A DNA stretch of 64,000 bases from Holtermannia corniformis. Lineage: Eukaryota; Basidiomycota; Tremellomycetes; Holtermanniales. The stretch spans positions 393,469 through 457,468 of the forward strand of contig BCIJ01000013.1 of assembly GCA_001599935.1 (NCBI GenBank), read 5' to 3'. Within the stretch, counting starts at the first letter, position 1; every line of letters starts with the position of its first letter. The notes below the pieces were generated by a model, which was not told the DNA's origin, did not search any database, and saw nothing but the letters and a program-made list of their open reading frames with translations. A program made the translations under genes and the position numbers. Positions 52,882 to 64,000 of the stretch are shown piece by piece.

Positions 52882-55800
52882 ATGGCAGACACAGCGAAAC
52901 CACCGACCCCGACCGATTCATCCTCGTCGACCCTATCCCCTCCCAAGACGGTCGCGGGCTACCTGGCCACTCATCCCGAATCATCACCCGGCAAAGCCAT
53001 CTCCCACCTGTTTCCCAAGAAGAACCCCATCTCCAGGTTGATCCACCGGTTCCAGGTCAAACACAGTGTCATCAATGGCCTGACTGAAGCCGAGATCGCC
53101 AAATGGGAGAGCAAAGTCGGCCCTCAGGCTCGGCAAAGGGCTGGATGGAAACGTCAGGGTGAAGAGGGAGAGGGTGTAGACGTCTCAGAGCTGTTCTGGA
53201 AGGTCGGTCGACGGATGGCTGGTCGTGTGCTGTTCTGAACCCGGTGTAGATGTACACTTCGCTGCTGCCTACTCTACAGCGGGATCCGTTGTCCGGCTTG
53301 GTCCCACCTGACCTCTTGGGGTCTACCACGACCATGCCCCTATCCATCATCTCGCTCATCCCCGACATCATGACCCACTACCGCGATGTCATTGTCCGTG
53401 CAGAAAACGAGGTCTTCCTTGCGACCAACTATTGGCAGTGCGTCGCCTCTCGGTAGCCAGCTCCCAGCTGACATGTCGCAGACCCTCCAACAGCGTCAAC
53501 ACCATCTCGGGCGCCCTGCGCGAGCTCTCGCAGCGCACCCTTGCAAAAGGTCCGGGCACACCCAAAGTCGTCGTCAAGATCATGTACGACCGCGGTAGCT
53601 GGGAACAGCTGTGGAACGCTCATGCGCCAGTTCAGCCGCAAGGCTGGGGACCGCTCGACCTACCCGAGCTGGACGACATCCCTGGGTTGGACATGGAGGT
53701 CATCGTGCGTTGCTTGGGCGACATGTGCGGCACTGACACCAACAGAACTTTCACCGGGTGTTGCTTGGCACGTTCCATGCAAAGTTTTTGATTGTCGATC
53801 GCAGAGTCGCGTTGATCAACAGCAACAATATCCAAGGTGAGTCAGGCTTCGGTTGCTAAACTCGTGCTGACGGACAGATCGTCCAAACCTCGAGCTCATG
53901 ACGCATCTCGAGGGTCCCGTCGTCGATGCTTTCTACGAGACGGCACTGCACTCGTGGCACAATCGTCTCTCGCCACCGCTGCCATGCATCGGGCGACCAT
54001 ACCAGCCACCGGTCGATCCTCGCACCAATGAGGCCGGCTACCTGTTCTCTGACAAGAACCCGTACTTTGACGACATCGAGATCCTCAAAGCCGCTCGAGC
54101 CGCTCGGATCCTCATGCGTAAAGAGGCCAAGGAGCTCGAGGAGGAAGACGAACACCCGGTCCCCGGTGATCGCTTTGTCGACGTCGTCAAGCGCGCAATG
54201 GCCGAACGTCAGCAGGCTTTCAGCCAGTGGGCGCCAGGAGAGGAACTGGAGCATGTCGCGGAGAATGCGAAAAAGGAGTTTCGAGAGTTCAGGGAGCGCT
54301 GGGGGCTTGGGAGTCGCGCCGGCAGTCGGCGTCAGAGCTTGCAAGAGCTCCGCGATGCGCGCGATCATCGTACGTGTTCTCAGCTGAGCTACGTTGTGTG
54401 CTGATCTTCTAGCCAATGGTAACGCACACCATATGTCTGATATCCGTGAACCATCAGAAGCCTACACTTCAAGTCCCACGCTCAACGGCGACGCCTCGGC
54501 GTCGATTGATTTACCGTCACCGCACAAGTCAAAGACCTACCCGTTCACAGACTCTCAAGCGAACCAAGACTGGGAAAAGATCAGAGAAGCCGTCCTGAGC
54601 GGTGACAACGACCCCAAGCTGGCGGCAAAGATGAACCAACCTCACGATGTGCACCCGGAACCCCTGATCCCAGAAGACAAGCCGTTGGACACTCGGTTCT
54701 TGGGACCGGTGCTGGGAGAAAAGGACGGGCCGGTGGTGGCGGCTTCACCGGCATCGACGCAGATGGAGTTGCCGGCGCGTAGTTCAATCGATTCAAGAGC
54801 TGAAGGCGGACTGGCCGTTGTGCTGCCGATGGGATCTACCCAGGTGGATGGTCAGGACAGTCATGTACCTCAATCACCCGCGATCCTCGTAGCCGAGTCT
54901 ATCGACGGCGGGGAACCGATCGGCGTCGACGTCGGTTCGAAACGAATGTTCAAGCTGTCTAAACGATTCAGTGAGTCGTCCGTAGCAGGCACTTTGCATT
55001 GAGCTCATTCGACGTCAGACGCCGGCGCTCTGTCGGATGCTTGGGCAACTGTCGAAGACTCGGATGACCTCGACACGTTCCGCCCCCACGTCGTACACGC
55101 GCCGCATGAGCCGTTTCCGATCGCCATGTGCTCACGCAAACCGCACGGATGTGAGTGCGGTCGGTCCATTGCAAAGCGCTGACATGGCCTACTAGTCCCT
55201 GGCCACCACGGTACGCTTTGCATGCAAGACATGAAGGTGTTCACTGACGCATGGCAGACATCCGCAATCCGCAGAATGCGGCGTGGCTCGCTGGCTTTCG
55301 CTATGCGCAGAAAAAGGTCTTCATGTAGGTTGGATACCGGCGGTCATGGTCATCGCTGACCACAGCAGCCAAACGCCTACCCTCAATGCGCGGCCAATCG
55401 TGCGAGCTATCAAGCAGACGTGTCGGCGCAACGTCGAGGTCGTCCTTTTGCTCGATCTGGGTATGTCAACAACCGCGCGTAGCTCGCCGCTGACGCGCGT
55501 AGGCTTCAATGACAAAGGCGAGTCGATTCCGTTCCAGGGCGGGACAAACGAGCAAGTCGTCGACCGGCTGTACAAAAAGTTGGGCGCCGAGGGCAAGCAG
55601 GATTACCTCAAGGTCTACTGGTGCGTATGTTACTTTGTGGCATGCGGTCACTGACGGCAAGCAGGTACACTGGTAAAGACCAAGTTCGGCCGCTGAACGC
55701 CATCAAGAAGCAACGCAACTGTCACATCAAGTTTGCTGCTTTTGACGACCAGGTCCTGATCATTGGCAACGGCAACCAAGATAGTCAGAGCTGGTAGGTA

Positions 55801-56146
55801 CCAATTCGCTGCTTTCGACGCCTCTGACTCTTCACAGGTTTCACTCGCAGGAGATCAACGTCATGCTCGATTCCAAGGTAAGTGCACTGTAAGGCGCCAG
55901 CTCAAAGCTCATCGTCACTAGCAAATCGTCGCTGAAATGATGGACAGTGAGTGCACCGAGTACTCTCCAACCTTGCTGACGCTTCTAGCTCTGCTTTCGA
56001 ACCAAAACACGATGAAGTATGGCCTCGTCTCGACCGACGGTCTGTGGCGCGATGCCGAGGGCAAGACGCTGCAGCACTATGACAACACCAAAAAGGGCCG
56101 CTATCAGGGCCTCGCGGGCTTCATCATGTTCATGAAGACCATCTAA
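52882..56146 (+). CDS. phospholipase D-superfamily protein (two HKD-type motifs)
   Basis: Fungal PLD-fold protein. ATG 52882 starts MADTAKPPTPTDSSSSTLSP. An N-terminal domain includes VAGYLATHPESSPGKAISHL and PISRLIHRFQVKHSVINGLT. Later, HYRDVIVRAENEVFLATNYW and VVVKIMYDRGSWEQLWNAH lead to the first active-site motif, GTFHAKFLIVDRRVALINSN (H-x-K-x4-D). A linker of about 400 residues follows, largely disordered and charged, with repeated SP/DI-rich text. The second half has RNVEVVLLLDLGFNDKGES-like sequence and NCHIKFAAFDDQVLIIGNGN (H-x-K-x4-D). It ends with FHSQEINVMLDSK and LAGFIMFMKTI, TAA at 56144-56146. Both HKD motifs keep His, Lys and Asp. The substrate could be a phospholipid or nucleic acid; it is not known. 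Confidence 0.85.
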
Positions 56147-56212
56147 GGACTGCCTGCTATTCGTTGTATACTCTGTTGATCTTGTTTTGTTGTTTGATGC
56201 ATGCATAGAGTA

Positions 56213-59200
56213 CTACGTCGCATCGCCCGCCCAGCGCACATCGGCTTCGGCTTCGAGCCACGCCATCCACTTTTTTAGGTATGCAGAGCCCTTGCTCACA
56301 GTGCCCGAGTCGCCCACGACACACTGCAATGTCAGTGAGTCCCTAGTGCAGCCACTACTGACCAATTGCCGCTTTGCGCGTGTCATGGCGACGTTGAGTC
56401 GACGGTGCTCGCCTAGGAATCCGACCTCGCCGGTCGGGTTGGATCGCACCAGACTGACGATGATTGCCTGCTGGGTCAGCTCGGCTCTCATTACATGCAC
56501 TCACCTCTCTCTCCTGGCCTTGGAGCCCATCGACACTACCAATCGTCATCTCTGGAAACTCTTCGTGCAGCGAACTGGACAGTAGCGAGACCTGTGCCTG
56601 ATACGGCGTGACGATCGCGATGTCACTTGGCGGAACGCCGTGTTTGATCTGGCGAGTCAGCAGTACACGGACGAGCCCAGACACGAACCAGTTCACGGGC
56701 CCACTTGATGACAACCTCGGCCTCGTTTGCGTTCGATCGACTGCCGTCGCCCATAGCGGCTGACCGTCCGGTCGCGTCATCGGCTTCGGATCGCTCATAG
56801 AACTCGCATCCGGCAGTGTCAAAGAAGACGACCGGGTGCATGAGCACGTCCTTGGCGTCTTCAGACTCGGGCTCAACGATGCCCGGAAGTGTGAGCAGCG
56901 TTCGCGCTGCAACCGCCTCCGCCGAGATGAGTGCGTCGTCGTATAGCGCGGATGACGGAAACGCGGCGATTTTTGTGTTCATCCTGTTTGGTGAGCATTG
57001 TCGCGCGTACAGAAGCACACCTACCGATATTGCGTCGTCAAGACACGTTTGATTCCCGCACCGTACATCCGCTCCAATCGCTCAAACAATGTGCGCTCGA
57101 GTGTGCGGGGCGGTCGAAGCCTCGTGGCAGCTTGGCTGTTCATCTCGAGATCGGCGACGGCGTCTTCGACATCGTTCGAGGCGCAGTCCGTCGTGGTAGG
57201 TTTTGTTCCACCTGTCGGCAGCGGGGGTGACGTAGCCAGAGTAGCTTCTGCGCCGGTGGCTGAGCCACTTGAAATGACTTGAGCGCTTGCTGCGTCCTCT
57301 GTGCTGGCGATAGTGGTAGTGTTGTCTTTCTTCGCGGCTGCCGGAGAGTTCATTGGCTTTTCCCTCTTGGATCTGTCGGCTTTCGGCTTGCCCAGAATGG
57401 TGGGGGGTAGCTACCAAAGATTGAGAATTGTGCTGCGCAAGACGGTAGCTGCCAAGACTGACCTGCTGAGGATCGCCAGCCAGCACAAGCCGCTTAGAAC
57501 GCAATATAGGGATCCAGCAGGCCTGGTCAATGTGAGTACTGATGCGGTTCATCAACGACACGTACCGCTTCGACTGCTTGGGTGGCCTGCTAGGTCAGCG
57601 TCGCTAGTGTGCACGGAGCCACCTACCTCGTCGATGATGCACATGTCGAATGCGATATTGTTGATCTGCTTTGAGCCCGCCCCATGGCACGTCGCAAGTA
57701 CCACTTGAGCGGCGCCGACGACATTCTTGACGACTTTGGCTTCCCGCTGGCGATATCTATCGCCGTTAGCCTGCTTCAAAGTCACAATCCCGATCTCACT
57801 CTTTGCGCAGCTCCCGAACCTCTTGCCACTTGACTGCCCGATCCTTACCCTTGATTGCGCCCTTTTCCCCTCGCTTCTTGCCGAGTGCGCCCATGTGTCC
57901 TTCAAGCTCGACTTTGACCCCTCGAGCGACTTCGCTGTCATCGCCGTTGGACGCACGCCAGTCAAGCGTCTGCGTCAATAGATCGCGGTGAACGCGTGTT
58001 GGGTGGCCAAGACGAAGAATGGCTCCGGGTGGTAACAATGGTGCCACAGCTGGAAGCGTCGAGATCTGATGCAAGCGAAGCAGGATGTTATCCAGTGCCA
58101 AATTTGACGGTGTTGCAATCAAGATTCGTGGCGGCAACGAGGTCGTAGCATTGGCTGGGCGAGCCAGCAGTTGCAATATGAGTTCGACGAGCGTGTGGGT
58201 TTTGCCGGTCTGTCATTGTCAGCTGAGTCATCCTGTTGCAGACTCACCCCTGGCGGGCCGTGTATACAAGCGACGTGATCGGCAGTGAGGCAGAATTTGA
58301 CAGCGTCCTTCTGACTATCATTGAGCGTCGGATCGAACCATGAGATCTCAGAGACCGGGTCCGCATCCTTGGTTGGTGGAACGTCGGCCTGCCACTGCGG
58401 TGGCGCCGCGCCAAGTAACGCGCCGGGGAGACCCTGGACTGGCTGCGGGTCGGTGGATGCAGCAGCAGCGTCCTTTGGTACGACCAGCCGTTTCAGATGC
58501 TCCAGCGTCCTCTCCATCCTTGCTGTGTCAGTTGATACGCTCCCATTCAGAGAAACGTACCGATCAAATGTCACGCTGTTCGCCAGCTTGAGTCTGCATG
58601 GTGTTAGAGTCCCACCGCACTCGCGAGGATCACGCACAGACGCAGCCGTTCGGGCAAGTTGATCTCTTTACCCTCGTCGATGGCGACAATGACCTTGTCT
58701 TGGAATACCTGCAACAGTAAGCAGCGTTCAGCTGTATGACGGCGGTCTCACCCGGGACACAACGCCATCCAAACCGCTTTCATCATCCTCTGCCTTCTTC
58801 GCCTTTGCTTTGCCCTTTGTCGAAAAGTTGGACGCTACGTGGCCATCGATGCGGACAGGATCACCAGAGCTGACGAATTAGTCTGCCATTGATAAGACAC
58901 AGATAACTCACCGAAAGGTGTGCGGCGGAAGCAAGGTGGACGTATGATATGCAGGTGGTCGGTGCAACTCAATCAAGCTGGGAACTTAGTCGTGACTACA
59001 TAGCGAAAGCAAGCACATACGTCTTTCCTCCCAGTCCAACACTGATTGAGGCTACACCAAGTGACCCAATCGACAGGCCCCGCTGCTCCAGCAGCCGTGG
59101 TGAACATTTCGAGTTGAGCAGGTGTGTCTGTTCCTCCTCAGCCGCGCGCTCCAGCTCCAAAAGTTCCAGATGACGATCGATAAACTGTCCAAGCTCGTCT

Positions 59201-59265
59201 GTCGATGGTGCTTTGGGCCGCAGCAGCTGTGACTGTAGCGACATGGCCGCAGACGGACTTGGCAT
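56213..59265 (-). CDS. HCS1: SF1B DNA helicase, Hcs1/IGHMBP2 type
   Basis: Upf1-like 5'-3' helicase; yeast Hcs1 associates with DNA polymerase alpha. ATG 59265 (MPSPSAAMSLQSQLLRPKAP), or ATG 59244 at MSLQ, is the start; the upstream one is used. N-terminal parts: LEQRGLSIGSLGVASISVGL, GDPVRIDGHVASNF, GVVSRVFQDKVIVAIDEGKE. Walker A is ACIHGPPGTGKTHTLVELIL, split by an intron after GPPG. Then ILIATPSNLALDNILLRLHQ, QVVLATCHGAGS and CIIDEVGQATQ. Next RLVLAGDPQQLPPTILG, a Ser/Thr-rich insert of about 80 residues, then LERTLFERLERMYGAGIKRV and LTTQYRMNTKIAAFPSS. Motifs V and VI: TIGSVDGLQGQEREAIIVSL and GFLGEHRRLNVAMTRAKRQL. All helicase motifs are intact. Confidence 0.9.
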
Positions 59266-59545
59266 GGATCGCGCTCGCTCGAGTTCAAGGCCGTGAGGGG
59301 GCCCGCACCGTCGTCTGTCTGTGCAGTGCGCCTGGAGGTGGACGTGAATGCTCCAACAGAGCTTTGTGTCTCTGTGAGAGCGTTCTGGTTATGGAAGCTA
59401 GCCCTTGAGACTAGCATTTCAAAGGCCCTGAAGGAAGTCGATGGTGGATTCATTTGGTGATAAATTAACGCGGAAAGCAGTCCCAGATTGATTGAGCCCA
59501 ACGCGGCTTGTGGTATGTTTTTGTTTAGCACCAAAGTTTTCAACA

Positions 59546-59643
59546 GCGCCTTTGGTCTAGTGGTATGATTCATCCTTAGGGTATTATGTATTACGTAATC
59601 TGGGCTATGGATGAGGTCCCTGTTTCGATTACAGGAAGGCGCC
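59546..59643 (+). tRNA. tRNA-Pro(AGG) with 26-nt intron
   Basis: Acceptor GCGCCTT pairs perfectly with AAGGCGC (59636-59642). D-arm GGTCTAGTGGTATGAT is the usual proline D-arm. Anticodon stem CATCC/GGATG; loop TTAGGG with anticodon AGG (59578-59580). T-arm CCTGT-TTCGATT-ACAGG. The intron (59582-59607) lies between positions 37 and 38 and contains TATTACGTAA. T-runs at about 59647-59670 are Pol III terminators. Confidence 0.9.
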
Positions 59644-60049
59644 ACCTTTTTGCTTTTCTTTTTTTGCCACGTTATCAGGCCTTGCATACGAGCTGGCGAA
59701 ACGGAAGCTTTTCCGTTTTTCTCGGCGGCTTCTGCCCATATGGCGCCCGTTTTTTCTACCAGAGGATAGCCGAGACTGCTCCCTACAAGATCAGCTATGC
59801 CAAGGTATATGTCGAAACGCGCGGTGGCCGGTAAACCGGCCATCTCGAGGTCAGCCGGCCAAAAAGTCAATGTGCCACACTGGGCCCGCGCGATGCGCGA
59901 TTTGTGGTTTTGTTCCTTGCACGGATTCTTCATTCTGTCTACCTCTGCATTACCTCTCTACCGTCAACGAGCCGGCCTCACACTCTTTCACTCTCTACCG
60001 CGCCGGCCGCTCGTTGCTCTCCTTCCGTACCCGCAAAAGCGCAACCACC
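59644..60049. promoter_or_regulatory. upstream region of the PL14 gene
   Basis: About 400 bp between tRNA-Pro and the PL14 start. The last 130 bp are pyrimidine-rich (CTCTCTACC, CTTTCACTCTCTACCG), typical of a fungal leader. No ORF is supported. Confidence 0.35.
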
Positions 60050-61758
60050 ATGTGCCACATTCGCCACGTGCTCCTCCTCGCCTATGCGCACCTCGCCTGC
60101 GCCGTCCCTCTGGCATCACAGACGTGGTCTATCGTACTGAGCAACCCGTCTGCGGCCGTCACCTCGGGTCTGCCTGCGCCAACAAAGGCGATTGCATTTG
60201 ATTGGATTGCAGGCTCAGTCCGGCCGACGCCGAGCGGTGCTAGCGAGGAAGCGCCGTTGCTAGTAGCGCCCCCGTCAAGTACAGTCTCGATCACCGGCAC
60301 GCCGACACCAGCCCCTTCCTCCGCCTTCTCGTACCCATCTCCCTCAACATGGACCGTGCCATCGGACTTTTCCAATATGGACTCCTTTACGGTCAGCGCG
60401 TATGCTGCTGGCGAACAGAACCTTGCCGTCGTCCTAGGTCATCCAGCGGGTAGTCCCGCGATCGAGTCTGCCGACCCTCCGGCCGACTGGGATAGCTCTG
60501 CCAACTCGATGCAAATTCTCTATCCCAATACCTCGGTCAACCCAGGCAACACGCCACAAGGAGGCACCGAGTTTTACGCTACCCCGCTCGATCTCGCGCT
60601 TGCCACGAATGTCACACTCGAGTACTCTGTCTTCTTCCCGGCCGACTTCAACTTTGTCAAAGGCGGCAAGCTCCCTGGCCTGTATGGCGGCCACCGCGGG
60701 TGTTCGGGTGGCAACGCTGCTACCGAGTAGGTCGCGGTAGATCGCATCAACGCTGACTCTGCAGCTGCTTTAGCACTCGTATGATGTGGCGAGCTGAAGG
60801 CGATGGAGAGCTGTACCTTGTAAGTGGGGACCTTAGGTCTTGCCTTGCTCACCCCCAGTACGCTCCCAAAGACAAGCAACCCGCCTCAGTCTGCTCAACT
60901 CCACCGCAGTCGTACTGCGAGGCTGCATACGGACTCTCGATCGGTCGGGGGGCTTGGCGTTTCCCTCGCGGTGGCTGGACACACATCCGCCAAGACATCT
61001 GGCTCAACACGCCTGGCAAAGCCGATGGCGGCTTCAACGTGTGGATCGACGGCGTTTTGATAATCACCAGCAGCGAGGTCTATTACCGTGACGCGTCTAC
61101 GCAAGCCGAGCCGGATACTGGCGCTGTCGAGGATGCCTTTGAGGTGCAGTCGTCACTGACAGACGCCTCTGATCACGACGACGGCGCAGTCGCAGCTGGC
61201 GTGCAGGACGAACCGAACGGCATGCTCAATGCGGCCGTCGTGCCGAGCGCGCAGTGGGACGACCAGATCCACGCGCCTGTCATGCTACCGCCTCGGCCAG
61301 CAGCCGGTGCAGCATGGACCGGCGGGCTGCTAGAAGCGTGGCATCAATCCTCGACGGTGACACCTGTAGCCACGTCGAGCACGGCCGCGGCTAGCCCGAC
61401 AGGAACCCCACTCTGGCTCGAGGGCGGTACAAGTGACGCATGGGCAGAGCAGGGACCGCAGCTGGTAGCCGCTGCGTTCCCGACCTCCCCTCCGTCCGCC
61501 ACCGTGACCGTCACCCAGCTAGACACCGTCACCATCAGCAGCACTCTGGGCACCAGTTCTACAGCCGTACCATTCCCCCCAAACCTCGTTCTGACACAAG
61601 ACTTTCCTCCCGTCCAAGCGGCAAGCACACCCCAGTCCGACGTACACTTTATCGGCCTCTTCTTCTCCACCTTTTTCGGCGGCCACACACAAGACTGGGC
61701 GTCGCCAAAAGACCAGTACACCTACTTTAAAGACTTTAGCATGCGCGTGAATGCCTAG
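60050..61758 (+). CDS. secreted polysaccharide lyase family 14 protein
   Basis: Likely extracellular lyase cutting uronic-acid polymers (alginate or glucuronan type). ATG 60050 gives MCHIRHVLLLAYAHLACAVP, a signal peptide. A Ser/Thr/Pro-rich N-terminal stretch precedes the catalytic domain. The domain has ATNVTLEYSVFFPADFNFVK, GGKLPGLYGGHRGCSGG, then an intron, MMWRAEGDGELYL, another intron, and YAPKDKQPASVC. SIGRGAWRFPRGGWTHIRQD, IWLNTPGKADGGFNVWIDGV and FSTFFGGHTQDWASPKDQYT follow, all typical PL14 blocks. Between VYYRDAS and GLFFSTFFGG sits an extra Ser/Thr/Ala-rich segment of about 190 residues (61095-61655). It contains TVTVTQLDTVTISS and breaks the beta-sandwich. It is at a loop position, so activity may remain. 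Stop TAG 61756-61758. Confidence 0.82.
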
Positions 61759-61813
61759 TGCCAATAATGTTGTAACGATGCAATATGAACTTGATCATGC
61801 AGTACAAGCAGTG

Positions 61814-64000
61814 CTACAACAGACTGCGGTCGGCGAGCCCCTCTTCACGCGTGCGATCATCCTCCTCTTCGTCCTCCTCGATACCTTCGAGAGCGGCCCG
61901 GATCGCACTCTCGAGCTTGGGATCGAGCTCTCGCGCAATGACAAACGCGCGTGTGGCGTCCTCGCGGTGTCCGAGCTTGCGGTGGACTTTGCCGAGCAGT
62001 AAGAACACATTGGCCTCGTTGGCCGTCTTGCGCGCCAGAGCTTGGAGCTGGTCGAGCGCGACCTAATAACGTCAGCCCAGTTGCGGCCATGTAGACCCAC
62101 CTCGAGCTGGCCCAGGCATACGAGCACGCGGATCGACTTGAACCGGACCATTGCGCTTTCCGGCGCATGCTCGCACGCGGTATCGTACACTCGCAGCGCA
62201 CGCTCATAATCGCCCTGGCGTTCATACACCGCGCCAACGCAGCACAGCAACACGGCATTCGTCGGGTTGATCTCGACCGCGCGCGAGAAATGATGCAGTG
62301 CATGGCGAAACTTGCCCGTCTTCATGTAGACCAGGCCGAGTCCGTACCTGCACGCTCAGCACGGTCCGTTCAGACACAACGTACCAAGCGTTGTAATGTC
62401 GGCCGTCTGCTCTGATGGCCGTCCGGTAGAATGTTGTCGCGCGCTCGTACTCTTCCATCTCGACCGCCTCGTACCCGCACAGGGTCCATGCATACGCGCA
62501 ATCGGGATCAATCTGGGCCGCACGCCGAAAGCAGCGCATCGCCTCGTCGTGGTCCGCATTGAGCGAAAAGCAGTTGCCAGCGGCGATCCAAGCTTGCGGT
62601 GCCTCGCGGTTGATGGGCATGACGCGCTGTGCGAGGTACGAGAGCGCGGGCGAGTCGTTGACATGCCAGAGCAGTGTCGAGTAGTGCTCCATCTCGTCAA
62701 GGCGATACGGCTCGACTCGGATCAGATCCTCGTATGCTCGTTGCGCCTGAGATATGAGCTTGGCTACGACACGCGGACGCACCTTTGGATAGTCTGCCAG
62801 CTCATACCACGCACGCGCGACCACGGCCAGCGCCCAGCCCGACGACCGAACCTCCCTTGGCAAGCTCTCGACCTCTGCCAATGCCTCTCGACACAGATAC
62901 AGCTTGAGTGCCCGCCAGATCCTCGCGCATGTCCGCACGAGCTCGAGTAACCACTCGTCAGTGGCTTGCTGTGATAACCGGTCGAGCACTTCAGGCGAGA
63001 GTGCATTCTGCGCATCACCAGGCAGTGTCCTTGTTGCTGTCGAGCCGGTAGACGATGTTGCAGACCTAGAACGCGTCGTCCGTGCCGTCCGCTTCTCTCG
63101 CGAAGTGTTGAGCTATAAAGTCAACCGAGTTCTAGGAGGCGGGATCGACTTACTCTCGGCGCAGTCGGTAGCCTGGTGTTTCCGCTGACCTGGCTCAGAC
63201 GACTACTCCGCCGTACGACGCCCGCATCTGCACCCTTGCCCTGCACCTGAGCCTGCGTTTGACCGGTCACCCACTCGCCCTCTTTCCAATTCATGATGCC
63301 GCCTGATTTCGGCCCCAAGACCTTTTCCGCCCGTGGTCGCTTACGGCCGCCTTGCGACTGGGAATCATCAAGAGCATTAGCCCGGGGTGGGTTGAAGAGC
63401 GGCTGCCGGCGCGTTGGCAGGATGCTCGGTTGTGCCGGCCCTGGCGTATCGGCCAGACTCGGAAACGTTGTATCTGCTTGGTACGACGGTGTGTTTCTCC
63501 CCGGGTCAGCTGCGATGTGGATCTAGAGACTTGACTCACTCCCAACCGAGCATCCCTACGCGCGAGTAGGCCGGAACACCCTCGTGCGCAGGGGTGAAGA
63601 AGCTGCCTGCATCTGCAAGAGGACTGAGCTGTTTGCGTGACTGAAACAGCGACAAGCCTGTGATATCAGACGCCGAGCTCCGCGGCAGAGGCAAAGCTGG
63701 TGACGGCCGTGAAGGTGAAGCGGTCGGTGCGGCCAGAGGCTGTGCCAGCGACTGTGCGAATGGCTTGACTGGCGGCGCTGGGAATAGGTTCGAGCTCGCA
63801 GGCGGTAGACCTGTAGAGATGAGCCAGAGCACCTCGACGGCGTATACACTGACCGATCTCGCAAAGCCCGAGGAAAGCCTCCCAGCACCATGGATCATCG
63901 AGCAGCGCTTGCGTATAGTGTTCGCCAGCCGATTGTTGTGATTTGCCTTTGTTTGCCAGTGATGCGAGCAAGAGCTGTGTGTTGGCGGACGAGGCCGCCG
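61814..64000 (-). CDS. CDC27: APC/C subunit Cdc27/Apc3, 3' part
   Basis: Tetratricopeptide scaffold of the anaphase-promoting complex that docks activators. The 5' end lies beyond the window. From the right edge: LLASLANKGKSQQSAGEHYT and QALLDDPWCWEAFLGLCEIG. A disordered linker follows. Then a tandem TPR array: ELVRTCARIWRALKLYLCRE, ALSYLAQRVMPINREAPQAW and AAGNCFSLNADHDEAMRCFR. Next RAAQIDPDCAYAWTLCGYEA and ERATTFYRTAIRADGRHYNA, then an intron to YGLGLVYMKTGKFRHALHHF. SRAVEINPTNAVLLCCVGAV and YERQGDYERALRVYDTACEH follow. After another intron NVFLLLGKVHRKLGHREDAT leads to an acidic tail (EEDEEEDDRTREEG), stop 61814-61816. The RHYNAWYGLG-type block is diagnostic for Cdc27 rather than other TPR subunits. 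Confidence 0.92.

Overview
The window is gene-dense nuclear DNA of a fungus, most likely a basidiomycete. Almost every gene is broken by short spliceosomal introns of about 40-70 nt. Their donors are mostly GTGAGT, GTCAGT or GTGCGT, and many have a GCTGAC- or GCTAAC-like branch site just before the acceptor. A fungal phytoene desaturase, a CFEM protein, a PL14 polysaccharide lyase and a fungal-only mitochondrial AAA protein fit this. Subphylum Pucciniomycotina is my guess from overall style, and no species call is supported.

Layout. 1-10 kb: a CCDC174-like 3' end (+), phytoene desaturase (-), mitochondrial ABC transporter MDL1 (-), tRNA-dihydrouridine synthase DUS4 (+) and the U3 processome factor UTP11 (+). 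10-20 kb: a possible Ser-rich protein (-), a nuclear protein rich in SQ motifs (-), COX4 (+), a two-HMG-box mitochondrial protein (-), ZIM17 (+) and the TORC1/SEACIT regulator NPR2 (-). 20-30 kb: a kinesin-7 (-), a mitochondrial AAA-like protein (+) and a small GPI-anchored CFEM protein (+). 30-38 kb: a homeodomain factor (+), YOS1 (-), an LCB3-type sphingoid base phosphate phosphatase (+), a DUF2235 protein with a damaged active site (+) and an intron-containing tRNA-Ala (-). 38-48 kb: the DEAD-box helicase DHH1 (-) with a giant intron, a SUT1-like sugar/proton symporter (+), a small serine palmitoyltransferase subunit (-), HEM2 (+) and a riboflavin-type deaminase (-). 48-64 kb: an SLD3-like replication factor (+), AGX1 (+), a PLD-family protein (+), an HCS1/IGHMBP2-like helicase (-), an intron-containing tRNA-Pro (+), a PL14 lyase (+) and the 3' part of CDC27/APC3 (-).

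The genes are mostly unrelated housekeeping functions rather than one cluster. There is a loose theme of mitochondrial proteins (MDL1, COX4, the HMG protein, ZIM17 and the AAA protein), and two sphingolipid genes (LCB3-like and the small SPT subunit) lie about 11 kb apart.

The most unusual feature is the 1,826-nt intron of DHH1 (39125-40950), roughly 35 times longer than its neighbours. It holds a family of at least six hairpins sharing the core AGCTC-RGAC-GAGCT. Their outer stems differ in sequence but stay self-complementary. It also holds a 140-bp direct repeat with a 176-bp period and a second hairpin type. This looks like an intron-hosted structured RNA array or a decayed hairpin-bearing repeat, and I do not recognise it. 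A second oddity is that the introns of the two different tRNA genes share the 10-mer TATTACGTAA.
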